NCBI GenBank assembly: GCA_018241725.1
Contig: JAFEDI010000101.1
Span: forward strand, 46,891-110,890
DNA from: Pseudomonadota bacterium
GTDB lineage: Bacteria > Pseudomonadota > Gammaproteobacteria > Burkholderiales > Rhodocyclaceae
Direction: 5' to 3'
DNA: 64,000 nucleotides
The notes beneath the pieces are model-generated. The model did not search any database. It saw nothing but the letters and a program-made list of their open reading frames with translations, and was not told where the DNA came from. The position numbers were made by a program, and so were the translations under genes. Shown here piece after piece: positions 15,866 to 25,760 of the stretch; the stretch's first letter is position 1, and each line of letters begins with the position of its first letter.

Positions 15866-16839
15866 AGCTCGCCCCCCTGTACACGGCCTTCCAGCGCTGG
15901 CTGTTCCGCGTCAGCACCCCGGAGGCACCGCCTATATTGTTGGGCCAACGGCGCATCTTCGTGCTGCCCACACGCTTCGGACTCGCTCTCGGCGGCACCC
16001 TCGCGGTGATGCTGCTGACGTCGATCAACTATTCCCTGAGCCTGGGCTATGCCCTGACTTTCCTGATCGGCGGCGTCGCCTGGATGAGCATCCACCACGC
16101 CTTCCGCAATCTGGTCGATCTGAGCGTTACCCCCGGCCGCGTCGAACCGGTCTTTTGCGGCGCCCCTGCACACTTCGGCATCCTGCTGAACAACCCGACG
16201 ACACGTCCCCGTGTAAGTCTTCAACTGAGACCAACACGCATCAAGCCTGCCACGACACCAGAACACTTCGATTTGCCAGCAGCCGGCCAAGCCCTGCAGC
16301 ACGTCGCGATCGCCACTACGCGTCGCGGGTGGCTCCAACTCCCCCGCCTGACCCTGGAAACCCAGCATCCACTCGGCCTGATCCGCGCCTGGAGCCTATT
16401 CCAGCCCGACCTGCGCGGACTGGTCTATCCCACACCGGCCCCCCATGCCCCCGGCCTTCCTTACGGCCTGGACGACCTCCCCGGCGACAGCCCCCGCAGC
16501 CACGGACAGGACGACTTCGCCGGTCTGCGCCACCACCAACTGGCCGACTCGCCACGCCACGTGGCCTGGAAAGCCGTGGCCCGGGGCGGCCCGTGGCGCA
16601 CCAAGACTTTCGATGGCGGCGGACGCAGCACGATCTGGCTCGACTGGCAGGCCTTGCCCGCCAGCCTGGACATCGAGGCTCGCCTGTCCCGCCTGACTCG
16701 CTGGGTGATCGACGCCGAGCAGGCCGGCCTCGAATATGGTCTGCGGATTCCCGGCACGACGCTTCGTCCGGCCCACGGCGCGCCCCACAGGCACGCCTGC
16801 CTTGTCGCTCTGGCGCTATTTGGCCCAAACCATGACTGA
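15862..16839 (+). CDS. DUF58 domain protein
   Basis: 325 residues, overlapping moxR by ATGA. Two hydrophobic segments near residues 38-75 are followed by a beta-rich part and the DUF58 signature D-F-A-G-L-R-H-H-Q-L-A-D-S-P-R-H-V-A-W-K near residue 215, in the half that resembles a VWA fold. DUF58 proteins almost always pair with MoxR ATPases, which probably act on them. The exact task is unknown; envelope or stress-related functions are proposed. Its end overlaps the next gene by eight bases, which supports one operon. Confidence 0.9.
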   Translation: MKLAPLYTAFQRWLFRVSTPEAPPILLGQRRIFVLPTRFGLALGGTLAVMLLTSINYSLSLGYALTFLIGGVAWMSIHHAFRNLVDLSVTPGRVEPVFCGAPAHFGILLNNPTTRPRVSLQLRPTRIKPATTPEHFDLPAAGQALQHVAIATTRRGWLQLPRLTLETQHPLGLIRAWSLFQPDLRGLVYPTPAPHAPGLPYGLDDLPGDSPRSHGQDDFAGLRHHQLADSPRHVAWKAVARGGPWRTKTFDGGGRSTIWLDWQALPASLDIEARLSRLTRWVIDAEQAGLEYGLRIPGTTLRPAHGAPHRHACLVALALFGPNHD

Positions 16840-18775
16840 CACCCGCCTGCGCCCCGACCAGGCCGGCTGGCTGATCGCCAGCGCAGCCATCAGCCTGGCC
16901 CCCCACGTCGAGCACCTGCCACCCGCCCTGGCGACCATCTGCTCGCTGCTGCTGGCATGGCGCGGCGTGATCGCTGCCGGCAGAGGCCGCTTGCCACACC
17001 GTTTCGTATTGCTGAGTCTGGGTACCGTGGTTGTGGGCCTGGTCTTGCTGGAGTACCGGCATCTGTTCGGCAAAGACCCCGGCATTACCTTCCTCGCGGG
17101 GCTACTGAGCCTCAAACTACTCGAAACCAACAGCCGTCGTGACGGCCGGGTCGTTCTGCTGCTGTGCTTCTTCATGCAGACCGGCCAGTTCCTTTACCAA
17201 CAGGGCATGCTCATCGCCGCCCTTGCCCTGCTCGGGACGACGACGGCCATCGGTAGTCTGCTGGCGCTGGAGGGGCCGCCCCTCGCACCACGGGTACGCC
17301 TCGCCGCCGCCGCGCGGCTGGCGCTGCAGGGCATTCCGCTGATGCTGGTGCTGTTCGTCTTGTTTCCCCGCGTGCAAGGCCCCCTATGGGGATTGCCGGC
17401 AGACGCCTACAACCGGGTCAGCGGACTGTCGGACAACATGACACCGGGTGACGTGGCGCGCTTGAGCGAATCCAGCGAGATCGCCTTCAGAGCGTCTTTC
17501 GCCGGCGAACTGCCGCCGCCCTCGGAACGCTACTGGCGCGGCCCGGTTCTCAGCCTCTTCGACGGCCACAGTTGGCGCGCCGGCCGAAACGACATGGCCT
17601 TGCGCCCGAGCTATGCTCCTCAGGGCGTCGCCTACCCTTACACACTGACGCTGGAAGCCCACAACCAACGCTGGCTGCTAGCCCTCGATTTCCCGGGCGA
17701 TGCCGCCGGACTGCGCTACGGCACCGACTTCCAGCTGATGTCGACCGAACCTGTGCGCAGCCGGATCCGGCTCTTACTGGTGTCCTATCCCCACACTCCC
17801 GTTGGTCTCAACGCCACGCCTCGCGAACTGCGCGAAGCCATGGTACTGCCCGCCGGCAGCAACCCGCGCACCCAGGCGCTCGGCGCCCACATCAGACAGG
17901 AGGCCCGGGATGCCGGAGATATCCTCCAGCGGGTCATAACCGATTTCCGTCGGCGCAGCCTGAGCTACACCCTTGACCCACAACCGCTGGGCCGCGACGA
18001 TGCGGACAACTTCCTGTTCGACACGAAACAGGGGTTCTGCGAACACTTTGCCTCCGCCTTCGTCATCACCATGCGCGCGGCGGGCATCCCGGCTCGGGTC
18101 GTCACCGGCTACCAGGGCGGCGAGATCAACCCGGTGGACGGTACGCTGGTGATCCGCCAATCCGACGCCCATGCCTGGGCTGAAGTCTGGCTGGCGGGAC
18201 AGGGCTGGAAACGTATCGATCCGACCGCGGCCAGTGCCCCTCGCCGAATCGACGGCGGCCTTGCCGCAGCCCTGCCCGACGACGGCCACTTGCCGCTCCT
18301 GGCTCGCAGCGATCTCGCGTGGCTGCGGACACTGCGCAATCAGTTGGATGCCCTGGACAACCGCTGGAACCAATGGGTTCTCGGGTACAATCCGGCCCGC
18401 CAGAAAGCGCTGCTCTCCGGAATAGGCGTGACCGATGCCGACTGGCAAACGATCACCGCGCTGATGGGGGGCGCCTGCGCCGTCGTCATGGCTCTGCTGA
18501 CGGCATGGGCGCTGCGTCACCGCAACGCAGCGGATGCCCTGGACCGCAACTGGTCGATGTTCTGCAAACGCCTCGCCGCCGTGGGCCTCCCGCGGGCCAC
18601 TTGGGAAGGTCCGCAGGATTACGCCAGCAGGATCGCCGGCTTGCGGCCGGATCTCGCCGACACAGTGAATCACATCGCAACTGAATACGCCCACCTGCGT
18701 TATGGCCGCGCCGGTATCGGCCCCGCCGCCTTCCAACGCCTGCAGCACGTCATCAAGAATTTCCACCCCCGATGA
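16832..18775 (+). CDS. TgpA-like transglutaminase membrane protein (DUF3488)
   Basis: 647 residues from ATG 16832, inside the end of the DUF58 gene. The first 200 residues hold about six membrane segments (DUF3488), then a periplasmic transglutaminase-like domain with the catalytic cysteine in Q-G-F-C-E-H-F-A-S-A-F, His in D-A-H-A-W-A-E-V-W and Asp in R-I-D-P-T-A. One more membrane helix follows near residue 550, and a DUF4129-like tail. The Pseudomonas homologue TgpA is essential and periplasmic. Its substrate here is unknown, but the operon with mltB suggests cell-wall work. Confidence 0.92.
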   Translation: MTDTRLRPDQAGWLIASAAISLAPHVEHLPPALATICSLLLAWRGVIAAGRGRLPHRFVLLSLGTVVVGLVLLEYRHLFGKDPGITFLAGLLSLKLLETNSRRDGRVVLLLCFFMQTGQFLYQQGMLIAALALLGTTTAIGSLLALEGPPLAPRVRLAAAARLALQGIPLMLVLFVLFPRVQGPLWGLPADAYNRVSGLSDNMTPGDVARLSESSEIAFRASFAGELPPPSERYWRGPVLSLFDGHSWRAGRNDMALRPSYAPQGVAYPYTLTLEAHNQRWLLALDFPGDAAGLRYGTDFQLMSTEPVRSRIRLLLVSYPHTPVGLNATPRELREAMVLPAGSNPRTQALGAHIRQEARDAGDILQRVITDFRRRSLSYTLDPQPLGRDDADNFLFDTKQGFCEHFASAFVITMRAAGIPARVVTGYQGGEINPVDGTLVIRQSDAHAWAEVWLAGQGWKRIDPTAASAPRRIDGGLAAALPDDGHLPLLARSDLAWLRTLRNQLDALDNRWNQWVLGYNPARQKALLSGIGVTDADWQTITALMGGACAVVMALLTAWALRHRNAADALDRNWSMFCKRLAAVGLPRATWEGPQDYASRIAGLRPDLADTVNHIATEYAHLRYGRAGIGPAAFQRLQHVIKNFHPR

Positions 18776-19797
18776 AAAACGCTCTCCTCCACCGGCACCT
18801 ACTGCTATCCATCCTGGCCGGCCTCCTCATGTCTTCCGTCCACGCTTCGGAACGCTATGCCGACCGCCCTGAAGCCCAACAATTCATCGCCGAGATGCAG
18901 CAACGCCATGGTTTCGATAAAGACGCGCTGACCTACATCTTCCGCCGCGCCCAGTATCTGCCGTCAGTGATCAAGGCCATCTCGCCGCCAAAGGATCCCG
19001 GCGTACGTTCCTGGCAGCGCTACCGGAGCCGTTTCATCGAGCCGGTGCGCATCAAGGCTGGCGTGGTCTTCTGGGATCGTTACCAGGACACCATCAAGGC
19101 GGCGAGCGAAAAGTACGGCGTGCCGGAAGAGATCATCGTCGGCATCATCGGCGTGGAGACCATCTACGGCCGCAACACCGGCAACTATCAAGCGGTGTCG
19201 GCCCTGTCCACGCTGGCCTTCGACTACCCTCGGCGGGCCGAGCTGTTCCGCGGCGAACTGGAAAACCTGCTACTAATGGCGCGCGAACAGCACCGCGACC
19301 CGCTCGACTACCAAGGCTCCTACGCCGGAGCGCTTGGCCTGCCCCAGTTCCTGCCAAGCAGCGTGCGCAACTATGCGGTGGATTTCGACGGCGACGGCCA
19401 GATCGACCTGCTCAACAGCCCCAAGGACGCCATCGGCAGCGTCGCCCGCTACATGCAGATGCACGGCTGGGAGAGAGGGTCGCCGATCGCCATTCGCGCC
19501 AGCGTTGTGCCGGGTGCCGACCTCGCCGAACTGATCGCCAACGACGTGGATCCGGCCTTTGATCCGACCACTCTGGCCAGCCATGGCGTCAAGGCAGCCA
19601 GCGGCGAAATGCCCGCCAATAGGGCAGCCTTCGTCGAACTCGTCACCCCCGGCGAAAGCAGCGAATACTGGCTCGGCTACCAGAACTTCTACGTGATCAC
19701 CCGCTACAATCGCAGCAGCTTCTACGCGATGTCGGTGTTCCAGCTCGGCGAAGCGGTGAAGGCCGCCCGCGACACGGCGCTCGCGAACAAGCGCTGA
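18772..19797 (+). CDS. mltB: Membrane-bound lytic murein transglycosylase B
   Basis: 341 residues, overlapping the previous gene by ATGA. A signal peptide (about 25 residues, ending V-H-A-S) is present; no lipobox cysteine is seen, so it may be a soluble periplasmic form. The catalytic Glu is in G-I-I-G-V-E-T-I-Y-G-R near residue 128, followed by Y-A-G-A-L-G-L-P-Q-F-L-P-S and the D-F-D-G-D-G-Q-I-D-L calcium loop of MltB. It cleaves peptidoglycan glycan strands, forming 1,6-anhydromuropeptides, the substrates of AmpD encoded further on in this window. Confidence 0.93.
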   Translation: MKNALLHRHLLLSILAGLLMSSVHASERYADRPEAQQFIAEMQQRHGFDKDALTYIFRRAQYLPSVIKAISPPKDPGVRSWQRYRSRFIEPVRIKAGVVFWDRYQDTIKAASEKYGVPEEIIVGIIGVETIYGRNTGNYQAVSALSTLAFDYPRRAELFRGELENLLLMAREQHRDPLDYQGSYAGALGLPQFLPSSVRNYAVDFDGDGQIDLLNSPKDAIGSVARYMQMHGWERGSPIAIRASVVPGADLAELIANDVDPAFDPTTLASHGVKAASGEMPANRAAFVELVTPGESSEYWLGYQNFYVITRYNRSSFYAMSVFQLGEAVKAARDTALANKR

Positions 19798-19813
19798 CGC
19801 CTGGAACGACCAT

Positions 19814-19840
19814 GGGGGCGAATGAGTGCGCCGCGCCCCC
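19814..19840. terminator. Possible hairpin between convergent mltB and arsC
   Basis: GGGGGCG (19814-19820) and CGCCCCC (19834-19840) form a 7-bp stem with a 13-nt loop. No T tract, so its role as terminator is uncertain. Confidence 0.4.
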
Positions 19841-19850
19841 GGCTTTCATA

Positions 19851-20201
19851 CTAGAAGAGTTCCAGCACCTTCTCCGGCGGCCGGCCGACCACGGCCCGCT
19901 CGCCGCGCACGACGATCGGCCGTTCGATGAGGATAGGATGCGCCGCCAGCGCATCCAGCCATTCGTCCTCGCTGAGCGAGCGCCCCTTGTAGTCGGACTT
20001 GTAGATGTCCTCTCCAGTACGCACGATGCTCTCGGCCGGCACACCCAGCTTCCTGACCACTTCCGCCAACTCGGCCCGGCTCGGTGGGGTCTTGAGGTAT
20101 TCGACGATCTCCAGCGCGACGCCCTTTTCCTGCAGCAGGGAGCAGGCGGAACGGCTCTTGGAACAACGGGCGTTGTGATAGATGCGAACGGTTTCGCTCA
20201 T
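19851..20201 (-). CDS. Arsenate reductase-like protein (ArsC/YfgD, glutaredoxin-linked)
   Basis: 116 residues with the ArsC thioredoxin fold: the catalytic cysteine is in Y-H-N-A-R-C-S-K-S-R near residue 13, and the family motif L-I-E-R-P-I-V-V lies near 90. Length and motif fit both ArsC and YfgD; no ars operon (arsB, arsR) is next to it, so a true arsenate role is uncertain. It sits downstream of rpoS on the same strand, with 74 bp between them, and could be read from the same transcript. Confidence 0.88.
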   Translation of the reverse strand: MSETVRIYHNARCSKSRSACSLLQEKGVALEIVEYLKTPPSRAELAEVVRKLGVPAESIVRTGEDIYKSDYKGRSLSEDEWLDALAAHPILIERPIVVRGERAVVGRPPEKVLELF

Positions 20202-20275
20202 GGGTTCAATCCTGACGGGAGATGGGTTAACAGAACGCCGTGGCGGTTGGCCGGCATTCCGCCCACCGCTCCGGA

Positions 20276-21211
20276 CTAGAGAAGCACATCCTTCGAGACG
20301 CCCCGCCGCTTGATGATGCGGCGCAACTGGCCAAGCGCCTCGAGCTGGATCTGGCGCACCCGCTCGCGGGTCAACTCCAGGCTGTCGGCCAGTTCCTCCA
20401 GCGTCTGCACCTCACACTCGTCGATGCCGTAGCGGTGGCGAATCACCATGCGCTGCTTTTCGCTTAGCTGACCGATCCATTCCCGCACGAGGGTCTCGAC
20501 TTCGAGATCCTGGATCTGCACGTCCGGCGTCTCGGCATCGTCGTCCGCCAGCGATTCGCCGATGGACAGAGTCGGATCGATGTCCAGCGGCGCATCCAGC
20601 GAGGCTGTGTGCTCATTGAGGGCCAGGATCGCCCGCACATCCTCCACTGGCCGCCCCAACTGCCGGGCAACGTCTTCGATGGTGGTATCGCCGTTGCTGG
20701 CCGCCTCGAGCTGGCGCTGGCAGCGCAGCACCTGGTTGAGCTCCTTCACAACGTGCACCGGCAAGCGGATCGTGCGCGACTGGTTCATGATCGCCCGCTC
20801 GATGTTCTGGCGGATCCACCACGTCGCATAGGTGGAGAAGCGGAAGCCCCGCTCGGGATCGAACTTCTCGAGCGCGTGGATGAGACCCAGATTGCCCTCC
20901 TCCACCAGATCGAGCAACGGGATGCCGCGATTGAGATAATGCTTGGCAATATTGACGACCAGGCGCAGGTTGCGCTCGATCATCGTCTGCCGGGCGAGGA
21001 AGTCGCCCTCGCGCACCCGGCGCGACAGGGACAACTCTTCGTCCGCCGTGAGCAGCGGATTGGCGCCGATTTCATTGAGATACAGCTGGGTGACATCACC
21101 CAGGAATTCTGTGTCGGGGGACTGCGCCGGGACTTCGAGGAAGGCCTCGACCTCCGGGGGCAGGTCCTGCTCGGGACTTTCGAGTTCCTCAGGAACGGCC
21201 GGATCGTACAT
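20276..21211 (-). CDS. rpoS: RNA polymerase sigma factor RpoS
   Basis: 311 residues. Regions 1.2 to 4 are intact: [11 protein letters not shown] near residue 40, the 2.2-2.4 segment [35 protein letters not shown], and a region 4.2 helix-turn-helix ([19 protein letters not shown]). It is the general stress and stationary-phase sigma factor. The gene follows nlpD by 156 bp; in E. coli its main promoter lies inside nlpD, which could hold here too. Confidence 0.95.
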   Translation of the reverse strand: MYDPAVPEELESPEQDLPPEVEAFLEVPAQSPDTEFLGDVTQLYLNEIGANPLLTADEELSLSRRVREGDFLARQTMIERNLRLVVNIAKHYLNRGIPLLDLVEEGNLGLIHALEKFDPERGFRFSTYATWWIRQNIERAIMNQSRTIRLPVHVVKELNQVLRCQRQLEAASNGDTTIEDVARQLGRPVEDVRAILALNEHTASLDAPLDIDPTLSIGESLADDDAETPDVQIQDLEVETLVREWIGQLSEKQRMVIRHRYGIDECEVQTLEELADSLELTRERVRQIQLEALGQLRRIIKRRGVSKDVLL

Positions 21212-21367
21212 GGAGTCCTCTCTGAACCGTGGGGAGACACTCGGGGAGACAACATTTCATGCAGCGCCTCCTGCCAGTACTCACCCAAAGTTCGGCAAGG
21301 GTGATGCCCGGCGACTATAGTCATTCATATCAGCGCACCGTTCGACCCAGCCATCCCCTTGCGGTAC

Positions 21368-22390
21368 TCAGCGAGAGGGCAGGAATTTGCCTGGATCGAC
21401 CGGCTTGCCCTGCTTCCGGATCTCGAAGTGCAGTTTCGGGCGATCACTGTCGGTGTCACCCAGTTCAGCAATCTTCTGTCCTTTACTCACCGCCTGCCCT
21501 TCCTTGACCAGCAGATTCTGGTTGTGGGCATATGCGCTCAGGAAGTTATTGTCATGCTTAACGATAACGAGTTTGCCGTAACCGCGCAAACCCGTACCCG
21601 CATAAACGACACGGCCGTTGGCTGCCGCAAGGACGGGATCACCGGTCTTGCCGGCCAGATCAACCCCCTTGCTCGAGGTTTCGTTGAAACCGGCGATGAC
21701 CTTGCCAGCGGCGGGCCAGGCCCAGTCTATTTTGCCATCGTCACTGCTTGCAGCAGGCGCCGGCGGCTTGGCCTGCTCAGTTTTTTTCTCTTCCTTGGGC
21801 TCGGGCTTGTGTTCCGACTTGACCACTGCCTCCGACTTCGCGGCTTCAGGCTTGCCCACATCCGGCCGCGGTTCGATCTTGGCCACAACGATCGGCGCTT
21901 CCGGCTTCTGGGCCTGGGCCCAAGCCTGCTCGGAATACGGGACCTTGCCCCCCTTCGGTTCCCGACGCACGCCATCGCTGCTCACTGCAGCCACGGAAGC
22001 TCCTGCCCCGTTGGTGCCAACCGGACGCACGTCGACGCCGGACGACATCACCGGACGCGTCACGGCGCCGGACTCGGGCGGACGCACACGCAGTTCCTGC
22101 CCGACCTCAATGAGGTTGGCGTTCTCGAGCCCGTTCCAGGCAGCAATGTCCCTGTAGTTCTGGCCATTGTCGAGGGCGATGCGGATCAGGGTGTCACCCG
22201 GCTTGACGATGTAGTACCCCGGCCGTGCCACCCTGGGTTGCGGAGGCACAGCCGGGGTTTCGGTTTTTTCCGGCACAGAGCCCGCTGGACGCGTAGTGCG
22301 TTCCGCAACCGGTGCAGGCGACTTGGTGGCGCACCCGGTCAGCAGCAGGGCGAGCAGGAGGCTACTGGTACAAACGCGGGACAACATCAT
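21368..22390 (-). CDS. nlpD: LysM/M23 lipoprotein NlpD
   Basis: 340 residues. Signal peptide with lipobox L-L-T-G-C near residue 20, a LysM peptidoglycan-binding domain (Y-Y-I-V-K-P-G-D-T-L-I-R-I) near 57, a Pro/Lys-rich linker, and a C-terminal LytM/M23 domain (G-K-V-I-A-G-F ... G-N-V-like G-R-V-V-Y-A-G). The metal ligands H-x-H are not intact: the end reads L-H-F-E-I-R, whereas the first His is replaced in I-V-K-H-D-N-N. NlpD activates the amidase AmiC at division. Part of surE-pcm-nlpD-rpoS. Confidence 0.93.
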   Translation of the reverse strand: MMLSRVCTSSLLLALLLTGCATKSPAPVAERTTRPAGSVPEKTETPAVPPQPRVARPGYYIVKPGDTLIRIALDNGQNYRDIAAWNGLENANLIEVGQELRVRPPESGAVTRPVMSSGVDVRPVGTNGAGASVAAVSSDGVRREPKGGKVPYSEQAWAQAQKPEAPIVVAKIEPRPDVGKPEAAKSEAVVKSEHKPEPKEEKKTEQAKPPAPAASSDDGKIDWAWPAAGKVIAGFNETSSKGVDLAGKTGDPVLAAANGRVVYAGTGLRGYGKLVIVKHDNNFLSAYAHNQNLLVKEGQAVSKGQKIAELGDTDSDRPKLHFEIRKQGKPVDPGKFLPSR

Positions 22391-22404
22391 TCGTTAAGCA
22401 TCAA

Positions 22405-23064
22405 TCATTCTGTGCCGGGCAGCAGGGGTACAAAGCGCACCGCGCTGAGGCGTGTTTCTCGGATGCCGCGAGCGCTACGCTCGATCAGCACCAGGACCTG
22501 CTCCGCCGCACCGACCGGAAGAATCAGGCGACCACCGTCGGCGAGTTGCTCGACGAGCGCTGGCGGCACCTTCGGCGCAGCCGCCGCAACGATGATCGTG
22601 TCGTAGGGTGCAGCTTCCTTCAGGCCCACGCTACCATCGGCATGTTTCAGGCGCAGGTTGGGTCGACGCAGGTGGCGCAGGTTGTTGCGTGCCCGGTCGA
22701 GCAGCGGCAGCAAGCGCTCCACGGAGTAGACCTCGGTTGCCAGATGGGACAACACCGCCGCCTGGTAGCCACACCCCGTTCCGACCTCCAGGGTCTTGCC
22801 GAGTTCGCGGCCGGCCATCAATAGTTCGATCATGCGCGCCACAACGAAGGGCTGCGAGATGGTCTGCTGCAGGCCGAGGGGTAGCGCAGTGTCCTCGTAG
22901 GCCCGTGATGCCAGCGCCTCTTCGACGAAGAGATGACGCGGCACGGCCATCATGGCGGTCAGGACACGCTCGTCGCGCACGCCTTGCTCCCTGATACGCT
23001 CGACCATGCGCGTCCGCGCCCTCAAGGCGGATTGCAACGCGGCGCGCAGCACTTCGCTGCTCAT
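22405..23064 (-). CDS. pcm: Protein-L-isoaspartate O-methyltransferase
   Basis: 219 residues. Repairs isoaspartyl residues in aged proteins using SAM. The family motifs are present: V-P-R-H-L-F-V near residue 46, [10 protein letters not shown] near 74, the SAM motif [14 protein letters not shown] near 95, and G-G-R-L-I-L-P-V-G near the end. It overlaps surE by four bases and precedes nlpD by 14 bp, so it is coupled within this stress operon. Confidence 0.95.
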   Translation of the reverse strand: MSSEVLRAALQSALRARTRMVERIREQGVRDERVLTAMMAVPRHLFVEEALASRAYEDTALPLGLQQTISQPFVVARMIELLMAGRELGKTLEVGTGCGYQAAVLSHLATEVYSVERLLPLLDRARNNLRHLRRPNLRLKHADGSVGLKEAAPYDTIIVAAAAPKVPPALVEQLADGGRLILPVGAAEQVLVLIERSARGIRETRLSAVRFVPLLPGTE

Positions 23065-23804
23065 TTGCCCAGCCAGTCGCGCACGGTGGCGATCTGGCCC
23101 TGATGGGTCAGATCGATCTGCAGCGGCGTGACGGACACAAAGCCGTTGGCCACTGCGTGGAAATCGGTCCCTTCACCGGCGTCCTGAGCCGCACCGACGG
23201 CACCGACCCAATAAACGGTTTCATTGCGCGGCGTCACCGACTTCACGGTGGGCTCGGCCTTGTGGCGCTTGCCAAGGCGCGTGACCTGAACTCCCTTGAT
23301 CTGCTCATAAGGCAGATCAGGTACGTTCACATTCAGCAAGGTTGGCACGCCGACGGGCTCGTGCAGGAAACGCTCGACCAGTTCGCGGGCCACCCGCGCC
23401 GCGCCGGAGAAATCCGAGGCCCCCTTGGCCACCAGGGAAATGGCAATCGATGGAACCCCTAGCAGGAAGCCTTCGGTTGCCGCCGCAACGGTTCCCGAAT
23501 AGATCGTGTCGTCACCCATGTTGGCGCCGTGGTTGATGCCTGATACGACCATGTCTGGCAGCTCGTCCAACATGCCGGTGACCGCCAGATGCACGCAGTC
23601 GGTAGGCGTACCATTGACGTAGTGGAAGCCACTGGCCGCCTTGCGCAGGGACAGGGGCCGATCGAGAGTCAAGGAATTGCTCGCGCCGCTGCGGTCCCGC
23701 TCCGGAGCAACCACGGTGACCTTCCCGACTTCAGACAGGGCAGCCGCGAGGGCGTGCAGGCCAGGAGCGAAATAACCGTCGTCGTTGCTCAACAGGATGC
23801 GCAT
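23061..23804 (-). CDS. surE: 5'/3'-nucleotidase SurE
   Basis: 247 residues. SurE phosphatases hydrolyse nucleoside monophosphates. The N-terminal metal site S-N-D-D-G-Y (usual length and place), the S-G-A-S-N-S-L-T motif near residue 40, and [12 protein letters not shown] near 86 are all visible. It is the first gene of surE-pcm-nlpD-rpoS; the 270 bp upstream to the next gene on the other strand would hold the operon promoter. Confidence 0.95.
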   Translation of the reverse strand: MRILLSNDDGYFAPGLHALAAALSEVGKVTVVAPERDRSGASNSLTLDRPLSLRKAASGFHYVNGTPTDCVHLAVTGMLDELPDMVVSGINHGANMGDDTIYSGTVAAATEGFLLGVPSIAISLVAKGASDFSGAARVARELVERFLHEPVGVPTLLNVNVPDLPYEQIKGVQVTRLGKRHKAEPTVKSVTPRNETVYWVGAVGAAQDAGEGTDFHAVANGFVSVTPLQIDLTHQGQIATVRDWLGK

Positions 23805-24014
23805 TGGAATCCGGAATCAGGCTTTCAAAACAGGTGGGATGAAGGCTCGCCTGACGCTCTCCCGGAGGGCTGTAGCCAGCCGGGCGCGACATGCAAGAAC
23901 CTTGAACAGGCGGCGAGTTTAGCAGAGTCGGCTTCGCCGCTGCTAGGCGCAAACACCCCAAGAGCCAACCATGGCACCCATGGCGGGGAAAGACGAATTT
24001 GTTTTCGCCGTCGT

Positions 24015-24043
24015 GGAATAAAGTGGGTATGGGCGCTGTTTAG
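24015..24043 (+). promoter_or_regulatory. Possible ECF-type promoter of the stress module
   Basis: GGAATAAA (24015-24022) and GTTTAG (24038-24043), 15 bp apart, lie 36 bp before the lipoprotein gene. A partly similar pair, TGTAAT (25846-25851) and CGTCTA (25868-25873), precedes msrP. Autoregulation by the linked sigma factor is inferred. Confidence 0.3.
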
Positions 24044-24078
24044 ACAGTACCCAGCCACCCCAAGAGGAGACAACAACC

Positions 24079-24456
24079 ATGAACAAGCTCTTTCTCGCGA
24101 TGAGTCTTTCCACCGCCCTCGGCGCCTGTGCCAGCATGCACGACGCGCCACCGGCACAGAGCAACTACGGCATGCTCACCAACGCCCAGGGCATGACCCT
24201 CTACGTCTTTGACAAGGACGCAGCCGGCAGCGGCAAAAGCGTCTGCAACGGACCCTGCGCCACCAACTGGCCGCCGCTGCTCGCTGGCGAAAAAGACCAG
24301 GCTCGCGGCGACTGGAGCATGGTCGACCGTGACGACGGACGCCGCCAGTGGGCCTACAAGGGCCGCCCGCTGTACAACTGGAGCAAGGACCAGAAGCCCG
24401 GCGACACCAGCGGCGACGGATTCCTGAACAACCAGTGGCACGTCGCCCGCCCCTGA
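24079..24456 (+). CDS. COG4315 lipoprotein (secreted repeat of unknown function)
   Basis: 125 residues with a signal peptide and lipobox G-A-C (Cys15). The remainder carries two copies of the COG4315/Lipoprotein_15 repeat: L-Y-V-F-D-K-D ... C-N-G-P-C-A-T-N-W-P-P-L near residue 45 and W-A-Y-K-G-R-P-L-Y-N-W ... D-K-x-P-G-D near 95. The two cysteines of C-N-G-P-C could respond to redox. Function unknown; it is often beside ECF sigma factors, as here. GAGGAGA precedes the ATG. First gene of the stress module, with 33 bp to the sigma gene. Confidence 0.88.
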   Translation: MNKLFLAMSLSTALGACASMHDAPPAQSNYGMLTNAQGMTLYVFDKDAAGSGKSVCNGPCATNWPPLLAGEKDQARGDWSMVDRDDGRRQWAYKGRPLYNWSKDQKPGDTSGDGFLNNQWHVARP

Positions 24457-24489
24457 GGCGCCTTCGTCCCCGCGCCAATACCGGGTCCA

Positions 24490-24987
24490 ATGCGCACAGA
24501 GCACGCCATCCTCGCCGAAATCCCGCGCCTGCGCCGCTACGCGCGGGCGCTGACCGGCAACGACGCGGATGCCGATGACCTGCTGCAGGACACCTTGGAA
24601 CGGGCGCTGGGCAAATGGACACTGTGGCGCCCGGGCAATCTGCGGGCCTGGCTGCTGACCATGATGCACCACGTCTTCCTGAACCAGCTACGTACCCGGC
24701 CCCCCATCGTCACGCTGGACGAGGACACACCCTCGATTCCGGTCCGCCCCCAGCAACAGGATGAACTGGATGTGCGCGACCTGGACCGTGCGCTGGCCCG
24801 ACTGCCGCCCGACCAGCGGGAGGTCCTGCTGCTGGTCGGACTGGAAGAGCTCAGTTACGCCGACACCGCCCGCATCCTCGGCATCCCCCAGGGAACCGTC
24901 ATGTCGCGCCTTTCCCGCGCCCGCGAACGGCTGCGCGCCATCCTGGCCGGTGAGGACCGGCCCGTGCATCTGAAGGTCGTGAAATGA
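24490..24987 (+). CDS. ECF-type sigma-70 factor
   Basis: 165 residues. Region 2 reads Y-A-R-A-L-T-G-N-D-A-D-A-D-D-L-L-Q-D-T-L-E-R-A near residue 15 and region 4 has L-P-P-D-Q-R-E-V-L-L-L-V-G-L-E-E-L-S-Y with the recognition helix G-T-V-M-S-R-L-S-R-A-R-E-R-L. It lacks a sigma-3 domain, as expected for ECF factors. Overlap of ATGA with the anti-sigma gene shows the usual coupled pair. Likely targets are its own unit and the msrPQ genes right after it. Confidence 0.93.
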   Translation: MRTEHAILAEIPRLRRYARALTGNDADADDLLQDTLERALGKWTLWRPGNLRAWLLTMMHHVFLNQLRTRPPIVTLDEDTPSIPVRPQQQDELDVRDLDRALARLPPDQREVLLLVGLEELSYADTARILGIPQGTVMSRLSRARERLRAILAGEDRPVHLKVVK

Positions 24988-25760
24988 ACAAGGAGCGCAT
25001 CGGCAAGGAGCAACTGCACGCCTACGTGGACGGGCAGCTATCCGCTGCGGAGTCAGCGCAGATCTCCGCCCACCTCGTCGACCACGCGGACGACCGGGCC
25101 AGCGTCGAAATCTGGCGCAACCAGAAGACGCTGCTGCATGCCGCCTACGATCGCCAGCTCGACGCGCCGATCCCCCACGCCATCGCCGCACAGCTGAACT
25201 CCCGACCCAACAAACACTTCCGTCAGGCGACCATTGCCGCGGCGTGGCTTGCAATGGGCATAGGGATCGGCTTCGTCGCCGACCGCCAGTTCAGCCCTAC
25301 ACCGACCGACCCCACGCTCGCACTGGCCAGCCTGCCGCAGAGGGCCGCCGTCGCCCATGCGGTATTCACACCGGAAGTCCACCACCCCGTGGAGGTCGGT
25401 GCCGATCAGGAGGCGCACCTGACAGCCTGGCTGTCGAAGCGACTGGGCCATACGCTGCGCGCCCCCAAGCTGGCGGCAGAGGGCTTCCACCTCGTCGGCG
25501 GACGCCTGATCGCTGCGGACAACGGCCCCGGCGCCCTGCTGATGTACGAGGATGGCGGCGGCCAGCGCCTGACCCTGTATGTCTGCACCGACAATCAGGA
25601 CAGCGGCGCCACCGCTTTCCGCTTCGCCCACCAGGATGGCGTCTCCACCTTCTACTGGATAGACGGTCGCCAGGCCTATGCCCTGTCCGGCAAGCTGCCG
25701 CGGGAGAGCCTGCTGCCGATCGCCAACGCGGTTTATCGGCAACTCAATGGGGAAGGCTAG
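24984..25760 (+). CDS. Transmembrane anti-sigma factor
   Basis: 258 residues. The cytoplasmic N-terminus (L-H-A-Y-V-D-G-Q-L-S-A-A-E-S-A-Q-I) is a typical anti-sigma domain without the H-x-x-x-C-x-x-C zinc site, so this one is not a ZAS-type redox sensor. One membrane helix (I-A-A-A-W-L-A-M-G-I-G-I-G-F-V-A) near residues 82-98 leads to a periplasmic domain of about 160 residues. The signal must therefore be sensed in the periplasm or by the membrane. It starts inside the stop of the sigma gene. Confidence 0.88.
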   Translation: MNKERIGKEQLHAYVDGQLSAAESAQISAHLVDHADDRASVEIWRNQKTLLHAAYDRQLDAPIPHAIAAQLNSRPNKHFRQATIAAAWLAMGIGIGFVADRQFSPTPTDPTLALASLPQRAAVAHAVFTPEVHHPVEVGADQEAHLTAWLSKRLGHTLRAPKLAAEGFHLVGGRLIAADNGPGALLMYEDGGGQRLTLYVCTDNQDSGATAFRFAHQDGVSTFYWIDGRQAYALSGKLPRESLLPIANAVYRQLNGEG